From contig NC_088301.1 in assembly GCF_032854445.1 (NCBI RefSeq), positions 58,850,512 to 58,914,511 on the forward strand: a stretch of 64,000 bases of DNA, in the 5' to 3' direction. Each line of letters opens with the position of its first letter. The stretch's first letter is position 1. Below, piece after piece: positions 13,401-23,000 of this stretch. Below the pieces are notes generated by a model, which was given only the letters and a program-made list of their open reading frames with translations, did not search any database and was not told the origin of the DNA. Source of the stretch: Liolophura sinensis. Its lineage: Eukaryota; Mollusca; Polyplacophora; Chitonida; Chitonidae. The position numbers and the translations under genes were made by a program.

Positions 13401-15343
13401 TCATGAAGTACCACTGTTTTTGTCATCTTGTTTGCCGTCTAACCACTGACGGAAAGCCCTCTAGACCATGTCTACATTAACAGACATTATCAACATACAC
13501 AGGTTGAGACTGTTGCTCTGTCTACATTCAGCGACCACCTTCATGTGTCGATCAGCAATACAATTTGGGCATTGTTAGATGTTTCCTTCTAACAATAGAA
13601 TTTCTCGACTTCCTAGGAAGAAAACTATGTCAGTTCAGGTTATTTTGCACTGCTTAGGTTGGCTCATAAGTATAATTTATAAAGTGGAGGCCACAAGTTC
13701 AGTTCGGATGCTAATTTTCCTTTAAACCAGTTGTGGGTTGATATACATGAAGGTTGCAGAATGTTGAGTGGCTTGCAGTATCACAGGAGCCTTGATACAT
13801 ATGCCTGTAACCTTCCGCTAACAGTTTCCATGTTAGACATGTCTTGGCATCAGGTGCCATACCTGTCAGCATGCAAATCACAATGACCAAGGCAGTCATC
13901 GACTGCAGAAAATCAGTGAAATTCAAAAGAAATTATGCTTTTTGACGAAGGCCCAATAACCTCTTAATACCTAAACTGCCAGATAGAATGCATATGTGTA
14001 GGAGCTTTTATGTAATTCTAGATAATCATTTAATACCGATTCCGGATGTGTGTCTGATTTTTCCTACATCTGTGAGTAGACCTAAAGCAGATGGATCTCT
14101 GGAGTCTGGGGCCACTTTGACAACCAAATAACGATTAGATGCTGTCACATTTTCCAAGTGATGACCAAATTATTGTTTTGCCTGTCTGGATTTGAAGCTA
14201 GATTGTACATGTAGCTAGTAACCTGAAGAATGTTTTCACTCACCTACTTTCTCAGGTCTGATTTCAGACTTGGATGTTTAACTCTCTGTCAGTACTATTA
14301 TGTCAGTATAAGAATTATGTCATACCCCAAGTGTGGGTGTCCGATAACAGTTAAAGCAAGTCATAGGGGTATTTTCACTATTCTGGCCTCTTGTGAGTAT
14401 CTCAAACAGTACATGGACATAAATGGTGCTCATGTTTTGCACACATGTAAAGCACAGTAACATGAGATGTACTGATACCAGTTACTATAAATTACGAAAT
14501 CCACTACTTTGATGCTTTGGTTTATTATTCCACATCATGAGAGAAATGTGAAAAATGTACTTCACATATACGTACAGGCTAGTTCTTTGGTACCTTTGCT
14601 ACCAAGTATTCCTCTTTTTTTCAAGGGGTCTCTTGGTTGAGGGATTTGACTAGTGTAAAGTCACGTTTTAGTCAGTTAGATCAGGAAGATATTTCACAGC
14701 ATTTCAATTTAGACTGTAGTGTTCATAACCATTTCATACCACTAACTCCAGGTTAGAGATATGTTTTTTAAATGCCTTTTCCACATAACAAATAATTGGC
14801 CTACATTTATGTACTAGCGTGAATTCGTACGTAGTTGGGAAGACTAAAGAAAATACATGTACCTACATGCACTGATCTCAAACTCTGAACGTCATTTGTA
14901 AAGAAATTTTGTAAAATGCAACTCTAAAGTGATGCTTTCTGAGAGCTGTTCAGTCTGTGAATCAAAGAATTTTGTGTGAAAAGTTAACCTGTCATCAATC
15001 AAAGATCATTGTTTTGTTCAGTTTACATGTCAGTTTTAATACAGCTCGATTAGTTAGTTTTAAGATGCAAATCATTTTCCAGAACTAAAATTGCTCTAGA
15101 TATGATCCCAAGTATTTTCCAGAACTAAAATTGCTCTAGATATGTCTCAGCTATTGCATGTTAAATAAAAATATTTTCTGTCTGTGTACTCCTTACTACT
15201 GAGTGTTTCTGTGTGTGGGTCCGTGTACACAATGATGTAGATTGTCGGCACTGACAGCTGATATGTTCTTTTTTAGGAGAAGGTCCAGTTTCGTAGGCGG
15301 GACCATACATCGTCGGCGGCGTCACGCTCAACTACGGGCATAA
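1..15343 (+). CDS. RELN: Reelin, C-terminal ~1320 residues (partial, 5' end outside window)
   Basis: Secreted extracellular-matrix signalling glycoprotein; in vertebrates it binds lipoprotein receptors (VLDLR/ApoER2). Twenty exons join in frame with GT-AG sites (one GC-AG): 1-234, 570-717, 1238-1493, 1928-2069, 2783-2890, 3272-3440, 3957-4097, 4556-4733, 6147-6340, 6553-7089, 7558-7759, 8144-8319, 8831-8937, 9209-9600, 10135-10379, 11446-11600, 11975-12191, 12613-12730, 13081-13259, 15277-15343 (stop TAA 15341-15343). The chain shows four EGF modules alternating with paired BNR/jelly-roll subrepeats carrying the family signatures RxRWWQP, WAxDNVxIG and TRFRWxQ. Length from this EGF to the stop matches the distance from EGF 5 to the C-terminus of human reelin (3461 aa), so the window probably holds repeats 5 (part) to 8. 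The gene continues upstream. Exon joins were worked out by hand from frame and splice sites; the end of exon 1 is the least certain. Confidence 0.95.
1928..6660 (+). CDS. RELN: Reelin repeat 6 (exons 4-10): subrepeat A, split EGF, subrepeat B
   Basis: Exon 4 (1928-2069) opens with VYIGSERES, then [13 protein letters not shown]. Exons 5 and 6 (2783-2890, 3272-3440) give [10 protein letters not shown] and [13 protein letters not shown]; exon 7 (3957-4097) gives TRFRWVQPP and the first half of the EGF module ([16 protein letters not shown]). The EGF is split by an intron and finishes in exon 8 (4556-4733) with [10 protein letters not shown]. Subrepeat B follows: [14 protein letters not shown], then [10 protein letters not shown] and FSSNGGITW in exon 9 (6147-6340), and VRIRWWQP with [10 protein letters not shown] at the start of exon 10. 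In vertebrates repeats 5-6 form the receptor-binding fragment; whether that role holds here cannot be told from the sequence. Introns contain SINEs (3500-3672, 4268-4351, 4821-5160). Confidence 0.92.
3500..3672 (+). repeat. SINE copy, family B (tRNA-derived, AATAAATAAA tail)
   Basis: Contains the family-B landmarks in order: GTTCAAGTCC (B-box-like), GTGAAGGTCTGCCAGCAACC, TCCTCCCACCATAATGCTGG, then GTATAACACCAATCAAATAAA and an AAAT tail. The same modules recur at least ten times in this window on both strands. Sits in a reelin intron. Confidence 0.8.
4268..4351 (+). repeat. SINE fragment, family B (degenerate 3' end)
   Basis: CCGCCACCC, then TTCTTGAGTATGGAGTTCAAATAAA and an AAAT tail match the 3' half of the family-B SINE with many substitutions. 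Sits in a reelin intron. Confidence 0.5.
4821..5160 (+). repeat. SINE copy, family A (tRNA-derived, full length)
   Basis: The head resembles a tRNA gene: TAGCTCAATTGGCAGAGC (A-box region) and GGTCAATCC (B-box region). The body has GTCACACCTAAGACC and GCTTCCTCGCCTGGCATTCAGC, and the tail ACATTAAACCCTAAGCACTCACTC. Two more copies in the window (10495-10818, 44638-44994) align along the whole length. Lies in the reelin intron between exons 8 and 9. Confidence 0.85.
6553..9400 (+). CDS. RELN: Reelin repeat 7 (exons 10-14)
   Basis: The 537-nt exon 10 (6553-7089) is the longest in the window. It ends repeat 6 and then carries most of subrepeat 7A ([44 protein letters not shown]). Exon 11 (7558-7759) gives [18 protein letters not shown] and an intact EGF module ([23 protein letters not shown]). 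Subrepeat 7B comes from exons 12 (8144-8319), 13 (8831-8937) and the first half of 14 (from 9209): [39 protein letters not shown] and [10 protein letters not shown]. The exon 13/14 intron appears to begin with GC rather than GT. The 3' half of exon 12 is duplicated in the following intron. Confidence 0.92.
8348..8446 (+). pseudogene. Duplicated 3' half of reelin exon 12 (pseudo-exon)
   Basis: About 99 bases repeat the segment 8234-8332 (end of exon 12 plus its donor) 114 bases downstream. The copy keeps an open frame related to the exon ([22 protein letters not shown] against [22 protein letters not shown]) but has no acceptor directly before it, and the donor GCTGT|GTAAGT has become GCTGT|ATAAGT. 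It is therefore very probably not spliced into the mRNA. Divergence is much higher than expected for a very recent copy. Confidence 0.8.
9209..13259 (+). CDS. RELN: Reelin repeat 8 (exons 14-19)
   Basis: Exon 14 (9209-9600) runs from 7B into 8A ([33 protein letters not shown]). Exon 15 (10135-10379) continues with [12 protein letters not shown] and [10 protein letters not shown]; exon 16 (11446-11600) has [19 protein letters not shown] and the last EGF module ([18 protein letters not shown]). Exon 17 (11975-12191) starts subrepeat 8B ([14 protein letters not shown]); exon 18 (12613-12730) reads [14 protein letters not shown] and VLLQFSINK; exon 19 (13081-13259) reads [22 protein letters not shown] and [13 protein letters not shown]. 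The latter closely parallels the end of repeat 8 in vertebrate reelin. The order and number of EGF modules mark this as the final repeat. Confidence 0.92.
10495..10818 (+). repeat. SINE copy, family A (5' truncated)
   Basis: Starts inside the tRNA-like head (GGATCAATCCTGGGTCG) and then matches family A through GGAAGTTGTTACTTCCTCGC, GGTGGAAATCCGTCTTGCAA and the end GACGTTAAACCCCAAGCACT. Lies in the reelin intron after exon 15. Confidence 0.85.
10855..10990 (+). repeat. SINE-like fragment, family C (tRNA head, TGACCAGTGAGGT)
   Basis: Reads CCTGACCAGTGAGGTCAAAC, then TTGAATCCAACCCTC. A related tRNA-like head (GTGACCAGTGAGGTCGGGCG, then GTTCGAATCCAGCCCTC) occurs at 57376-57453, so this looks like a third dispersed family. 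Boundaries are approximate. Confidence 0.45.
15073..15143 (+). repeat. Two-copy direct repeat in last reelin intron
   Basis: A unit containing TTTTCCAGAACTAAAATTGC then TCTAGATATG occurs twice, about 39 bases apart, nearly identical. A small recent tandem duplication with no apparent function. Confidence 0.8.
15277..15343 (+). CDS. RELN: Reelin terminal exon: short arginine-rich C-terminal region
   Basis: After the 2.0-kb last intron, acceptor TTTTTTAG opens a phase-matched 67-nt exon: the GG left from exon 19 takes one base, and the frame then gives [21 protein letters not shown] and TAA. Vertebrate reelin also ends in a basic tail containing an RRRR run just before its stop; that tail is needed for efficient secretion and signalling and is trimmed by furin-like proteases. 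Here the tail is only about 21 residues after the VEIVG that ends repeat 8, shorter than the vertebrate one, but the RRRR block is kept. The other reading frame across the same bases stays open longer but does not match the splice phase. Confidence 0.85.
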
Positions 15344-15349
15344 CTCCAT

Positions 15350-16838
15350 CCCCAGGGGCTGTCTGCTGTGTACATTTGTGGCTGTTATATTTAAAGTGAC
15401 CTTCTCAGATTGACTGCATCCTGATGTTTTGTCTGGAATACTGTTGTCCAAACTGAATGTGTATTATATGATAACTGACACTTATCAGAAAAACAGAACT
15501 ACGATGTCTTTGTCAGAAATTTTGAAAGCAAGTATATTTTAGTCAAGAACATGCCAGGATATATATATATGTGGCATTGCAGTATTTCACTGCTTTAATT
15601 GCCAGTGATCAGATGATTTGAATTCAAGGTAAACCGGCCTGGCATGCAACTAGTCAAAGAGTTGATGTGTTGTTAATCAAATAACATGTAATTATGTCCC
15701 TTGCTTGTGGACTTGATTAAATTCATTTCTTGTTCATATTGGAAATAAATTAACTTGTATTACAGTATAGAGGACAGTTCATCTTCATTTTTATTTATGT
15801 ACAACACGTATATATTTTTGGGGATTTAGTGCTTTTTCATGCTTCAGAGTTTACTAGGATGAAAAGTGTACTGATACATAAAGCTGGAAGTCTTTTGAAC
15901 ATGTTTGGAAGATAGATTCTTCAACAGAGAAATAGTTATGAACAAAGGACTTAAACTTGTGGTTTTCTCCACAGGATGCAAATGAAGCTTGGAGAAAAAA
16001 CAGATGAAATATAAATGGCATAAGAGGTCAAATGTGACCTTGCCCTACACCCATCATTTCTGATGTCAAGGAACATCTGTGTATGTTCTTCACAGCCAAG
16101 CCTGTCCCCACCCCATAAATGAACAAGTATGCATATAATTACCACTGTTTGACAAAACACTGGAATTATATAACAAGCTTAAAGCCTAAATGTAGGGAGC
16201 TGTATATACCTTCTACCTGGTTAGGACTTTTTTGTAAATATACACCTGGGGACAACTAAGCCAAATGGAAGTAAAGACTCAGCCACCTTCCCATACAATG
16301 ACTGAATTACAACTTCCTCATCTGTATCTGTGCACATACTGTATTGCTTCTGATTTGCCCTATACCAGTCTGGTCGCGTGTTCAAATCCAGCTTTGCTCG
16401 AGTTCAATCGGTGGCTTTGAATCATGATTTATCATGTAGCTGGTGGCATTCATTCATTGCACTCCAGCTTCTACTAGCTACAAACCTAACTCATTCTGTC
16501 ATAATACACCAAAAAAAAAAAAAAACAAAGATGTCTTTGACAATTTCTGCATATATCTGTAACTTCATGGAAGACATGAATCAGTTTATTTTTTATTCTG
16601 CCACTCTAGATGCTGTATTGAATTTCTTTGTTTCCATGGGGCCTAATGAGGTTAACAACACAATGATTTTGGTCATATCAAAATTGTGTCAATATGTTAT
16701 CCAAATGTTAACAAAATTAATAGTATAACCTCATCACAACCCCATGCAGAAGACACCAGACATTATGTACACCCACTCAAAATAGATACTGACAAGTAAA
16801 TTAACCTAGCCTCAAACATTTATTTACATTTATTTGAT
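15350..16838. other. Reelin 3' UTR and spacer, no further gene seen
   Basis: AT-rich DNA following the reelin stop. Apart from the AATAAA at 15744 and a tRNA-like SINE head near 16366-16500 (GTGTTCAAATCCAGC followed by AGCTGGTGGCATTCATTC), nothing recognisable was found. The longest open frame here (from 16378) runs through that SINE head and a poly(A) tract and is not considered a gene. Confidence 0.6.
15744..15749 (+). promoter_or_regulatory. Candidate poly(A) signal of reelin
   Basis: A canonical AATAAA lies about 400 bases downstream of the reelin stop codon, in AT-rich sequence, with T-rich stretches beyond it (from 15787). It is a likely 3' end of the transcript; no closer AATAAA was seen. 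Confidence 0.5.
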
Positions 16839-17360
16839 TGGATTTACATGTCATTTATTTGATTGGTGGTGTTATGCCATACTCAAGAATGTTTCACTTA
16901 CACGACGACAGCCAAATTATGGTGGAAGGAAACCCACTACCATCTGCAGGTTGCTGGCAGATCAGGCCGATGACAAAGCCTGAGTGAACTGGACTTGAAA
17001 TCACAGCGACTGCATTGGTGAGAGGCTCCTTGGTCATTGTGCCATGCTGCGAACCCCCTCGGCCACAAAGGCCTGTCTCTCAAACATTTAAAGTGCCACC
17101 TCAACATAGCCCTGGCCATGCAGAAGACACCAAAGATGACACCCACTCCTATACCACGCTTGTACGTACAAAGTGCCATATGTCATTAGAACCCTACATG
17201 TATGCAGAAGACACCAGACATTATGCGTATACCCACCCAATCGAGGAGAAAACTCCTGACATGACACCCCACCCACCCCTAAACTATTCCCTCATACATA
17301 TTGTCATGTGCCATCTCATTAGAACCCCATGCAGAAGACACCAGACATGTAACCAAACCC
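16730..17360 (+). repeat. Degenerate dispersed-tandem repeat interrupted by a SINE
   Basis: ATGCAGAAGACACC(A)GACAT followed by ACCCAC occurs four times (near 16745, 17117, 17202 and 17331), with unequal spacing. A family-B SINE (16839-17060, - strand) lies between the first and second copies, suggesting it inserted into an older tandem array. Confidence 0.6.
16839..17060 (-). repeat. SINE copy, family B (near full length, reverse)
   Basis: On the + strand it reads from the tail inward: TTTATTTGATTGGTGGTGTT, CATACTCAAGAATGTTTCAC, TTGCTGGCAGATC, and then the tRNA-like head (GACTTGAAATCACAGCGACT, GGTGAGAGGCTCCTTGGTCA). It is the most complete family-B copy in the window. Confidence 0.85.
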
Positions 17361-17880
17361 ATTTAAAGTATAGGTAAGGAGACCTATGTCATTACATCTC
17401 AGGCGAAGGATGCCACAATGAAGCAGATCTATAACATCTTAATGATTACCAACGAGCCAGTGAAATAATCATTTACTATGACCCAATGGGAGACTCAAAG
17501 ACGAGCTACACATAAGGCCCGAATCGGTGTAGAATACATTGTTTTCTTCAGTAACCTTGCAGTGTTCATGTGGCACCTGTGTGTTTCATGAGCACACATA
17601 CATCGATAACTGTGACAATAAAGGAAGAAAAGTTCATAGCTTTGGACCGCATTGTTACAGGAAGGAAGGAGTTTTACCACTTCCCCATCATGTATAGGAC
17701 AGAACAGAACACTAATCAAATACATAAACATTATATATATTCCTATTCTCAAAGATTAAGATGGTCTAAGTCTTGGATATTTGCCCAATCGTTGTGAAAT
17801 TTTGCACACAGTATTTAAGTAATCATGTCAACACACTGTAGCTAGGATTACTCTGTACGTGCAGATGTGCTCCAACAAGA

Positions 17881-18140
17881 ATGCGCAAATGCATTATCGG
17901 TTGGATTTTAGAAATTCTACAGGTTCAAGGTGTCAATGGAGTTCTTTTTATGGACGACAATGCACGTCCACATTGTGCCACAGTGATAAATGTCTTCTTT
18001 GAACATGAAGGCATTGAGCACATGCAATGGCCCTCCAATTCCCCGGATCTCAATCCTATTGAACATTTGTGGGACCTATTGAAACAAGCCGTGTATTGCT
18101 GTGTTATGATGGTGTCTGACCGTGATGATGATGACAGGAA
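17881..18140 (+). pseudogene. Tc1-type transposase fragment
   Basis: An open stretch encodes the C-terminal catalytic part of a Tc1 (IS630-Tc1-mariner) transposase: FMDDNARPH, with the second catalytic Asp, then NSPDLNPIEHLWD with the Glu of the DD34E triad. The DNA-binding domain and first catalytic Asp are absent upstream, and the homology ends at about 18095. No inverted terminal repeats were found, so this is a dead remnant in the reelin-QNG1 spacer. Confidence 0.85.
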
Positions 18141-18589
18141 CACATCTGAATCTACAGGGTACTTCTTGCTGCAGTGTGTTGACTTGGTTACTGAGATCCT
18201 GTCTGCAAAATCTTACCTTTGGGCAGATATCTTGGTAAATGTCAAACATTGTTTGGAGGGGGGGGGGGGGGAGGGGGGATTTACTTTTGATGCAGTGTTT
18301 AAATTGTGTAACACTGCAGTTTGTTCAAGTGTATTTCACTTCTGCACTATAGCTGTCCGTTTCAGTGGTTGAGGAAACCGTAGCTAAAGCTCTGAGTAAA
18401 AACCACCAACCTTTGGCTAGTAACTTATACACTTTTTCCCATGTGACAGAGTTTAATTACACGACAGCAGATTACAATAAGCCATCTCCATTGAGGACAG
18501 TGTGCTGCATCAGTTGCCACAGTGGTAATTTACATCAAGATACAATGACCAATAAACATGTATATTAACTGTTCAAAACATTCTGCCGT

Positions 18590-18745
18590 ACGTTGGAAGG
18601 TCTGCCAGCAACCTGTGGATGGTCGTGGGTTTCCCCTGGGCTCTACCCGGCCGGTTTCCTCCTACCACAATGTTGGCCGCCACCATTTAAGTAAAATATT
18701 CATGAGTACGGCGTAAACCACCAATTAAATAATAAAAAAATTAAA
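18590..18745 (+). repeat. SINE copy, family B (3' two thirds)
   Basis: GGAAGGTCTGCCAGCAACCT, GTCGTGGGTTTCCCCTGGGC, then GAGTACGGCGTAAACCACCA and an AATAAAAAAA tail match the family. Confidence 0.85.
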
Positions 18746-18749
18746 ACAT

Positions 18750-19880
18750 ATATAATATTATGTTGCAAAACGTAAGTATAAATATCTTTTTTTCTAGCTT
18801 TTCAAGCGATCCAGCCTTCGGAGTTTTTGTATGACTAGAAAATAAATACACGCTGTAGATGTAATATTACATTCCAGCTTCACCATATGATAAGTATATA
18901 CCTGTATCTATCCATTGGTAAGACAGATTATACAAGACAGGGGATGACATTTTAAATATTTCAGTAATCCAGGACGTCTCGCGTACTTTAAATGATTCTT
19001 TGCAAGGGTTCTAATAATTTATCGGCTAGAGTTGCCTGGTCACCCCAGTGCGCGCTAAATTTGATCATCTTCCTCTGCCTGAGATCTGTGGATCCGAGAC
19101 AAAATTGGTTACACTTGTCATCTAAGGCAAGGGAAGTGCTAGTGTTGGTGTGCAACCGATAAACCAGATAAGGCATCTAACTCAGCTGTGGAACTTCGCA
19201 AACGATGACTCGCTAGTTAAAACGGAGTAGGCCTAATCTCTAAATCAGTGTGGCGATCCCAGTGTTGAATTTGTGAAGCCGACCTGCGATCAAATAGACG
19301 TGACCTAGATGGTAGCGAAATCGTTATAGTGACCAGCACATCTTGTATTACAATATTTTGTGATGGCCTGTTAGATGTATTAATTAACAATTTACAGCTT
19401 GTAACAATTCTAAAATCAAAATCTTCCACGTTAGCGCCCGTGTTACCTTCTCACAAATGTAGGCTGCATGTAGGCCTATGTCTTGAGAAGAATTGACGTG
19501 GCCCGGGGGAGTGGTGTGGGCGTGTACTTTGGTTTAACTAGATAGCCTAGTTGCACGCTGTGGCACAATCTTTATATCAAATGTATTTGGTTTTTTTAGA
19601 TTCGTTGTGTTCAATTCATTTTACCGTTAACTTGCTTTGCCACATATGATATAATCCAGGTAGCCAATATGATGGATACATAATTATTTAAATAGTGCTA
19701 CACGGCCTCTGGTTTTAAAGGGTTCAGTCCCTTTTTTAAATTGTTGTCCACGGTAAATGCTCTGTGTATATTAGTATTATTCGGTATATTTTTATTTTGA
19801 AGATTTTGTCAATACTGTTGGATGTGGAGAACTCCATCTTTGCTACCTGTGATATCACTATAACGTGACAGCAAAAGTAT
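18750..19880. other. Spacer upstream of QNG1, nothing recognised
   Basis: No coding homology, RNA gene or repeat family was recognised here on either strand. The region lies within about 1.3 kb of the QNG1 start and may hold its promoter, but no clear core element was identified. Confidence 0.4.
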
Positions 19881-19988
19881 GTAACATGTAGTAGACTGCA
19901 GGAGCATGTAATATACAGTAGACTGCAGGAGCATGTAACATGTAGTAGACTGCAGGAGCATGTAATATACAGTAGACTGCATGAGATC
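19881..19988 (+). repeat. 27-bp x4 tandem repeat just upstream of QNG1
   Basis: Four units sharing AGTAGACTGCAGGAGCATGTA alternate between two variants, one beginning GTAACATGT and the other GTAATATAC, in the order A-B-A-B. This implies a 54-bp duplication of an already duplicated 27-mer. It ends about 80 bases before the QNG1 start codon. Confidence 0.9.
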
Positions 19989-20069
19989 CTATTCTGAATT
20001 ATATCTTCTTGTCACTCTCTTTTTTTTTTTTTTTTTCTTTTCAGACTGTTTCTCAGAAATTTTACGAGC

Positions 20070-23000
20070 ATGTCTGAGAAGGTTTTATTTCCCCGGGAAG
20101 CCGGCAGATTTATTGCTGAGACAAGCAAAGATGTGGAAGTTAAGGAAGAAGGTGTCCGGAAAATAGCCAAACTGGTATCACATTTAATAGCCTGAAATTT
20201 TCTAAAGGACAGAGCAATGCTGGTAGTTTCGCTATTTGCCTGCTGGCTGAACCCGTCAGGCTCAGAAATTAACCCATCTTAATTGATGAAGATATTTGCT
20301 CCAGTATTGAAACAAACCTATACTCACTTGGGCATCGGATTTGACACTTTTCCGTACAGTTACCAGGTTTCAGTTTTTAATGACAAGTGGGATATTAAGC
20401 CAGTTGGAAACCTAATGTTGTGGTCTTCCAATCTGAATGCATTCAGATATATGTTCCTCATATTAGTGTAATCTGGTTGACTTCTTACTGTGCGGCAATT
20501 CAACCAAAGACATGACAGAATTATTGGATGTCCGAAAACCTTGTATCTTTAACAGTGTGATCTGTATGTTAATATTTCTGAAGATAAACAAGATACCAAA
20601 GATTTCTGTATGAATAGAATGGGAAATGTATTGTTGGTACCACTACATACATTGTGTAAGTATCCTTAATTGGATAAGGATATATATTGTTACTTCTTAG
20701 ATTAGATCTGCCTTTGTCATCTAGATGAATATGGTGTACTGTTAGATAACTCTATACCTTCATTGCTAGGCCTGCACATTTGACATTAGGTACATGTACA
20801 TCAGTGTATACTCTCCATACAGGTAGCACTGCAAAAAGTCCATGAATGTTTGGAACTTCACCTTGCCTTTGCGCTCAACTCCTTAATTGTCTCATATAGG
20901 TCTGTCCTTTGTTGAATCTTGAAGACAAACTGCTTTTCTGACTTCTCTCTCTGATGACAGAAATCTCTAAGATTGTAGATATACAAACTGCCATAACTTC
21001 AATTATCATTTGCTCCCATCCATAATTTTGAATGCCAGACTTAATTTGGCAAATTAACTGCACATTTGTAATGCTGAGAAGTTTGATGTGATGTGGCTGA
21101 CAACCACAGGTTCAGATTCATGCCACGTTGCAGCCTTTAAGAGGCACTTACATGTATGCCTGTTCTGGGTGTCATAGTGATTATCTATAACATTAGCCTT
21201 GAAATCTGAACACCTGGATATGAACACATCAGAAGAGAATCATGGCTGACTCGTTAAGCAGTACTAACTAAACCTTTATTTATAATACAAATCACAGAAC
21301 CAGGGCTTAGCCTTTCTTAAATCTTTGCCTTTGGGTTACACAGTGTTTGCCACGAAGATTTACTGTTACAGCTAATGTCATTCTGCACAGAATTAAATAC
21401 AGTCAGAGTTATGTCTTTGTGATTATTTCTTTCTTGATGCAACAGGCTTGTTGGATTTTTATAATATTGCTTTTTAATAGCTTGAAACAAGCTTGGCAAT
21501 CACATATTGGACTAAATGGCCTGGAAATGCACCAGTTAACATGTGAACGTGTTATACAATGCACCAGTTCAGCTTTTGGTTAATGCATCATGTAATGGAT
21601 TTCTGCTTTAGCACGTGTATGATCATGTAAACAGAGCCATGCCTCAGCACAGTTCTTTAGTTAGCTCCGTTTGCTCCAATTTTACCTGCATCCTGCCCAG
21701 TTCAGGAATCAGATCATTTCATTGTTTTTATTTTTCCTGTGACCTAAATTTTATCATGTCTGATTGCTTACCTGATTGCCAACATATCTCTGTGACATGT
21801 TACATAGTGATGCATTCCAGTGGTGACATTGAGACTAACCAATAATACCACTTCTATCACTCAGATTATTGAGTATGCCAGACAAGGGAAGTTTAGGGTG
21901 GACAGGTGGAAGGACCACGAGCTTAATCCTATCACACAAGACAAGGCAGCTGTAGACTGGTGAGTGACAAGGCTAGGCCACAAGGATGGCCCTGCGTCAA
22001 CTAAATATGTTGCAAATAAATCAAAGGTTATATCTTTCATGTAAGCTTTTTTTTGTGATATTCAGAAGTGTGCAGAAGAATTCCAATAAATAAACATTTT
22101 CACAATTACAGAAATAAATGCAAGTTTAATCTGAACTTGATTACTTTTGTTTATCAGAAAAGAGAATAAATATCTCTGAGACTATTCAGCATTTTAAACC
22201 TTTCCATCAATTTCACATTTATCTTTATTTTCCCAGGATATTTGTGTCTGATGTGCTCAACTTTTCATTCTGGGCAGACGACGACTCAAAGAAGTACACT
22301 GTTAGTTACAAGGGAAAGCCGTACACTGGATACTGGTCATTGTGTGCTGCTATCAACAGGGCCGTAGATGTGAGCCATTTCAGCCATCATTTCAAATATG
22401 TTTGTTGGGCATCAACTGAAAGAACTTCCAAAAGTGGCTGTGCTGTAAATTTTTTATTGGGGTTTTGAGAAATTTTTTTGTGTCAGTGTTAATTTCTTTA
22501 AATAATGCTATTCTCATTCACGAGACTAGGTTTGGAAAAAGAATTCCCTGCCAACCTGTCCTTTTTTTTTTTTAAAGGGTCAGGATAAAACAAGCAAAGA
22601 ATTTTTTTAAGGATGGCCATTTTTGTCAGTGAAATTAAATGTTCTTTTGTGTGCATAATGAAGATTAACAGAGCCAAAATATTTAACTCGCAAGTTATCA
22701 GATGTCAGTGCTTTTGTATATAGATGAATATTGATATTTATCCCGCATCAAACAAAATGCTCTGCTTTTCATTGGACAACAACAGTCGAGTGGGGTAGAG
22801 ATATATTATCTCCCTTTGTTGGGATCCAACAGTGGTCACATTGCTGAAGCATTTTACCTATACATCGGCCTTCTGCACTGAATTGATGGATCTTTGCAGG
22901 ATAAATTTTGTTACATGGTGTCCCAGTGATAGGATACGCAAATATATGGTATGAATAATCCTCATATTGGGGGAGTCGTCAGCCCAGCCCAATATGAGGA

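Noticed and set aside
16378-16728. 116-codon open frame
   Set aside because: Starts in a SINE-like tRNA head and crosses a poly(A) tract; no domain signature.
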